A stretch of DNA of 22,776 nt from Plakobranchus ocellatus (Eukaryota > Mollusca > Gastropoda > Plakobranchidae), in assembly GCA_019648995.1 (NCBI GenBank), contig BLXT01003952.1:822077-844852 (forward strand), read 5' to 3'. The notes beneath the pieces are model-generated. The model searched no databases. It was not told the origin of the DNA and worked only from the letters and a program-made list of their open reading frames with translations. Below, in pieces: positions 19,291 to 22,776 of this stretch (position 1 is the stretch's first letter; each line of letters starts with the position of its first letter). The position numbers and the translations under genes are program-made.

Positions 19291-19974
19291 TGTTGATGAA
19301 AAACTGCCTGGCTAGTAAACTATGTGCATAAGCGATGCCTTTTCATTGGTTCCTATTGAAAACGTTGTATAGTATATTGGAATATGCTCATCATCAATGT
19401 ACTAACACTCTAAGCTTCAACTAGAGCTACTGTGAAAGGCCTGGATTCAATGCTTTATCATTACTGATGTGCAGCCGACATGTCGCCCGTATATTCCTTC
19501 ATGGTCTCAGACACCGGTAATGGATGCAAACCCTCGCCAAACCAATCCATGGGTGCAGGTTTCTATGCGAGTTAGCAAATTACCTGCCCGCATTGCAGTT
19601 CGCACCCACTCGAAAAATCCAGTGTCTTAAAAGTTATAACCGCAAAAGCAGGATGGAATTTTTCAGACTAGAATAAAGAAAATGAGATCTTTAGATTGGC
19701 GATCCGCTGGGGAACAGGTATGTTTTCGAAAAAAAAGTTTTATGCTCGGCAAAACTTTCGGGTCCGAAGTCAGGATTGAAGTAGAGTATGACAAAGGGGG
19801 GAAACAGCTTGACTGGTGCAGCATGTGTGGAGTCGTAAAGTGGAACAAAACAAACAAAACAAAACAAAAAAATAAATAAATAAAAACAGAGGTGGACATT
19901 TTAACGGTGCAAGAATATATACAACCACGAAGAAACAGAGGGATTCTGACAGATTAAGGGATTTAACCGGTGAA
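19291..19974. other. No gene recognised
   Basis: Mixed-composition sequence with partly self-complementary strings around 19515-19580 but no clear tRNA or SINE boxes. A frame reading through this end from the neighbouring repeats is an artefact. Confidence 0.45.
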
Positions 19975-20148
19975 AAGAGGGTGACAGAGTGAGAGAGTAA
20001 GGAAGCGGAAGAGCGCAGAAGGATGAAAAAAAAAATAAGACAAGAAGAAATATATAGAGAAAAAGAATAAGAGAAAAAATGAAAACAATAAGAGAAAGAG
20101 AGGGAGAGAGCGAGATAGATGGATAGATAGATAGATTGAGAGAGAAAT

Positions 20149-20183
<35 letters not shown>

Positions 20184-20240
20184 GAGAGAAAGAGCGGAAA
20201 AGAAAGAAAAGATATAGAAGGAGACAGATGATGGAAGTAT
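19975..20240. repeat. (GA)n / GAAA purine tract
   Basis: The plus strand is almost purely purine, with GA runs and some GATA units near 20115-20135. Antisense frames read as poly-Ser/Leu and are not genes. Confidence 0.9.
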
Positions 20241-20261
20241 AGTCAGTTTGCAATAAGCCTT

Positions 20262-20352
20262 CTCACCCTCTGTCAAGCTAGGACTCGAAACCGTGTCAGA
20301 AGGGTCCCTCCAGTTCTCAGGGTGGAATCGTTTTCCTCTCTGCCACCAATGG
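20262..20352 (-). mobile_element. tRNA-derived SINE, minus strand
   Basis: On the minus strand TGGCAGAGAGG (20345-20335) matches the A box with one mismatch, and GGTTTCGAGTCC (20292-20281) is a B box with one inserted T. Spacing is close to that of a tRNA head. In its sense direction the element is followed by a pyrimidine tract. Confidence 0.6.
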
Positions 20353-20390
20353 CCCGATAATGAAAGACTGTGAAAAAGATAAAGAGTGGA

Positions 20391-20548
20391 AACTCTCTCT
20401 CTGTCTCTACCTCTTTCGCTTTCTCTCTCTTTCTTTCTCGCCTTATCTCTCTTTCTTTTTGTTTTACCCATACCTTCTTGCTCTTTGCCTCTTTCATGCT
20501 GAAATATTTTCAAAATACAGAGAGAGAAAGAGAGGCAAAAGAGAGAGA

Positions 20549-20594
<46 letters not shown>

Positions 20595-20614
20595 GAGAGA
20601 GAGAGAAAGAGAAA
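20391..20614. repeat. (CT)n block followed by inverted (GA)n block
   Basis: A CT-rich tract at 20391-20470 is followed after about 50 bases by a GA-rich tract at 20519-20614 on the same strand. The two can pair as a long imperfect hairpin. Confidence 0.85.
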
Positions 20615-20639
20615 GCTTTTGCAATTGTTCTTTTTTCTT

Positions 20640-20778
20640 TCCCCTATTTTCTCGTGAGTAGCGCACGATCAGAGCGCTGCCCAGGGCGCCAGTGACAGGC
20701 GCAGATTTGAACCCGCGACAGAAAAAAGCTATGTGGATTCTAAGCGAGTTCGCTAATGTATGCGCCACTGGGGTCCTA
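20640..20778 (-). mobile_element. tRNA-derived SINE with A and B boxes, minus strand
   Basis: On the minus strand TGGCGCATACATTAG (from 20768) resembles an A box in a D arm, and GTCGCGGGTTCAAATCT carries a B box at 20714-20703. GTCGCGGGTTC is shared with the SINE at 12850-12975, supporting a common family. A T6 run between the boxes may end pol III transcription early. Confidence 0.65.
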
Positions 20779-20794
20779 AGCGAGAGAGCGAATA

Positions 20795-20875
20795 TAAATG
20801 AATGAGAGAGAGAGAGGGAGGGAGGGAGAGTGAGGGAAGGAGAAAACAGACAGACAGACAGACAGATAGGTGGAC
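20795..20875. repeat. (GA)n and (ACAG)n microsatellite
   Basis: GA repeats at about 20800-20815 pass through GGGA units into (ACAG)n at about 20847-20867. Confidence 0.85.
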
Positions 20876-20996
20876 TGACAGACAAGTAGATGGAAAGAGG
20901 CAAAAATTTAAAAAAAGGGGGGAGAGAAAGAGGGGGAATAGAAGAAGAAAGTGTGGAAGTGTGCTTTCCCGAACAATACCTTTTATTCGACCTCTC

Positions 20997-20999
<3 letters not shown>

Positions 21000-21051
<52 letters not shown>

Positions 21052-21080
21052 AATCTCTCTTTCTCTCTCTTTCTCTCCCC
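21000..21080. repeat. (CT)n microsatellite
   Basis: A nearly pure CT tract lies immediately 5' of the SINE at 21110-21240. Confidence 0.95.
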
Positions 21081-21109
21081 CTCCCCCTTCCCCCTCCTCC
21101 CATCCCGCG

Positions 21110-21240
21110 CTATTGCGGATAGGGAACCAGCCCTCAGATCTGTATAGTCCCTTTGTAGAGGGTTCGAACCCCACGACAAGCACTCTGGCCTTACGAAGGA
21201 CGTGAAAGCTTGAGATCACCTTGTTGAGAAAACCTATACA
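21110..21240 (+). mobile_element. tRNA-derived SINE with consensus B box
   Basis: GGTTCGAACCC at 21161-21171 is a perfect pol III B box. The element aligns with 12850-12975 from CTCAGATCTG through the B box, CTGGCCTTACG and the GAGATCACCTTGTTGA tail. It is flanked on both sides by (CT)n, and the downstream tract begins directly at the SINE tail. No convincing A box remains. Confidence 0.75.
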
Positions 21241-21291
<51 letters not shown>

Positions 21292-21299
21292 CTCTCTTT
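21241..21299. repeat. (CT)n microsatellite at the SINE 3' end
   Basis: A pure CT tract begins directly after the CACA of the SINE tail, which suggests it grew from, or was carried by, that tail. Confidence 0.95.
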
Positions 21300-21904
21300 C
21301 GTTTTACAATCTACCATAAACTTGCTTATTTTGTTTCTATCATGAGTTCTAGCATATGTATTTGAATTTAGCAACTGTATTTGTGTTTGCTTCTATTGGG
21401 GCTTAACCAGATATTTTAGTTTCTAATCTGCTCATTCAGAAACTTATAAATCGTGAAAAAAAATGTTTATACTTGTATGTGTGTGCGTTCGGTAGGGAGA
21501 ATAAACCCGTATTACTCTGTGTTAAACTACAGTATTAAAGTTTGTACTTTTCTCAACAGTTGGTATGTCCGCGTGCAAATCTTACATTGTTTTGAACAAA
21601 TCTAGACTATTCAGTAATTACTAGGATTGACTTTCTACAGTCAATGAGCAATGATGTTCTTTAAAACGAAACTAAAACAGAGTTTACAAAGAGACGAGCT
21701 AAAGAAAAAAAAAAAAACCGGCACAGCTACACGTTGGCCTTTTCACCGAATTTATGTAATCGCTATCTACTCACTTGAAAAGGCGTTTGACATTGGGAAG
21801 TTTTAGCGCGTACGTAAAGAGAAATTAAAATCAAGTGTGTTTCACTTCGATGCGCGTAACCTTTTTGGAAGGTTTGACTAAGCTTGATTTGCATGAGAAC
21901 TAAT
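21300..21904. other. No gene recognised
   Basis: AT-rich sequence. A 9-bp inverted repeat, GCCTTTTCA with TGAAAAGGC, lies around 21739-21783. Confidence 0.5.
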
Positions 21905-21950
21905 GGGTATCATTGCGGCCTTATTAACTCCCTTGAATCGGATTCACAAA
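21905..21950 (-). repeat. Dispersed repeat block, copy B (inverted)
   Basis: The reverse complement matches 807-851 at about 39 of 45 bases, with one mismatch over 28 core bases (21914-21941). The two copies lie about 21 kb apart in opposite orientation. Confidence 0.6.
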
Positions 21951-22776
21951 GGATGGATATAATTTGATGATATTGCTGATGTGGCGGGAGAGTAAAATAA
22001 TCTATTTTCATTTTCATTTAGAGCAAAAAAAGCATGCTTTTTTGCATTGTAAGATTAGATTTGTGTAAAAGCAATTATAGAAAAGGATGAAACTATGCTA
22101 TGTTTGCTAAGAAAGGCCTAGATAATATTAGAAAGGCTTAGAAGGCTATCATTTCCACGTTTTGATTCTACAAACATCTTTTCCAATATTTTGCTCACGA
22201 TGGGCTGTATTTTTCAGCGTTAGACTTTTGTCATTGAACAACAAAAATCAGAGAAGAAAAGAATTTCATATTATGCATTGTATCTACAGTTCTTATCTTG
22301 GCCTACTGAGATATCTTTTTTTATATCAAGAAATCGACGAATATAGATAGATGATCAATTCTATATCTCGAGAGTTTAATAATTTGTATTGTTAATAGGC
22401 TATGCAATTGATTACGACTAAAGAAACGGAGCAAGCTACACAAAGTGTTGGTCTTTACAATTTATATGATCAATTAGTTTTTTGCCCGACGTGTATGATT
22501 CTAGTTTAATTACTGAATTTTGTCGTTCAAATATATCCAAATTAATCCTATCTTTGTTACATGCATGCCGTTTCTCTAACAAATTATATTATCATACTTT
22601 TTTTTTTATATATTCTTATTTTGAAAAGTAATAGAAATATTCATGCCTCTGTTTATCGATCTGTGTGAATACTTTGCCGAATTAAAAACGAAAACCAAAA
22701 GCAAGCGAAAAAAACTACAACAATAACAACAAAAACCCAACGTACACAACAAGAACAGTGATAATAATAATAATAA
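21951..22776. other. No gene recognised
   Basis: AT-rich sequence ending in an ACAAC-rich and (AAT)n tract at the window edge. A plus-strand frame at 22162-22350 has no recognisable features. Confidence 0.5.

Noticed and set aside
19770..21179. 469-codon minus-strand open frame
   Set aside because: It is mostly (CT)n/(GA)n translated as Ser/Leu and Arg/Glu, with SINE fragments between. Length comes from the stop-free repeat, not from a protein.
1..22776. CRISPR arrays, bacterial-type operons, canonical tRNA or rRNA genes
   Set aside because: No spacer-separated repeats, no Shine-Dalgarno-led gene strings and no complete cloverleaf were found. The tRNA-like heads are SINE-type and decayed.

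Overview
The window looks like animal nuclear DNA, most likely from a gastropod mollusc and probably a heterobranch or pulmonate snail. It is AT-rich and gene-poor, full of microsatellites and decayed retroelements. Its one clear protein gene is a fibrinogen-related protein (FREP: signal peptide, immunoglobulin-like domain, coiled coil, fibrinogen domain), a combination typical of snail haemolymph lectins. The species cannot be fixed from the sequence alone.

Layout. 0-2.4 kb: AT-rich sequence without a recognisable gene, a GC-richer patch with a perfect CRE palindrome (1176-1185), an unresolved base pair beside a C run (1593-1609) and an (ATC)26 microsatellite. 2.4-2.7 kb: a possible minus-strand terminal exon with a stop codon and two poly(A) signals, product not recognised. 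3-6.4 kb: short tandem repeats, two minus-strand 3' ends of one LINE family (4021-4072, 5558-5761) and an LTR-like promoter/poly(A) unit (about 5830-6334). 6.8-7.3 kb: a long (CT)n block. 8.9 kb: a poly(A)-tailed retroposon-like end.

9.5-13.4 kb, minus strand: the FREP gene. Reading frame and splice phase join a signal-peptide exon (13380-13443) to one large exon (9516-10978) across a 2.4 kb intron, giving an inferred 508-residue secreted protein. Its coiled coil is encoded by a 21-bp tandem repeat, one heptad per unit. The intron carries a tRNA-derived SINE.

13.9-14.9 kb, plus strand: a dead LINE reverse-transcriptase remnant just upstream of the FREP, holding three tandem 26-bp hairpin units. 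17.1-18.1 kb: a tandem array in which about 70-bp units give way to about twenty 32-bp units; the short unit looks like the long one with an internal deletion. 19.2-21.3 kb: four tRNA-like SINEs among (GA)n and (CT)n blocks that switch strand. 21.3-22.8 kb: AT-rich sequence with a block (21905-21950) matching one at 807-851 in inverted orientation.

Only the FREP is a convincing functional gene. Most other open frames lie in simple repeats or oppose better features. No CRISPR array, bacterial operon or rRNA gene is present. The most notable material is the repeat-built coiled coil of an immune lectin, the two-stage minisatellite, and the SINE/microsatellite cluster.
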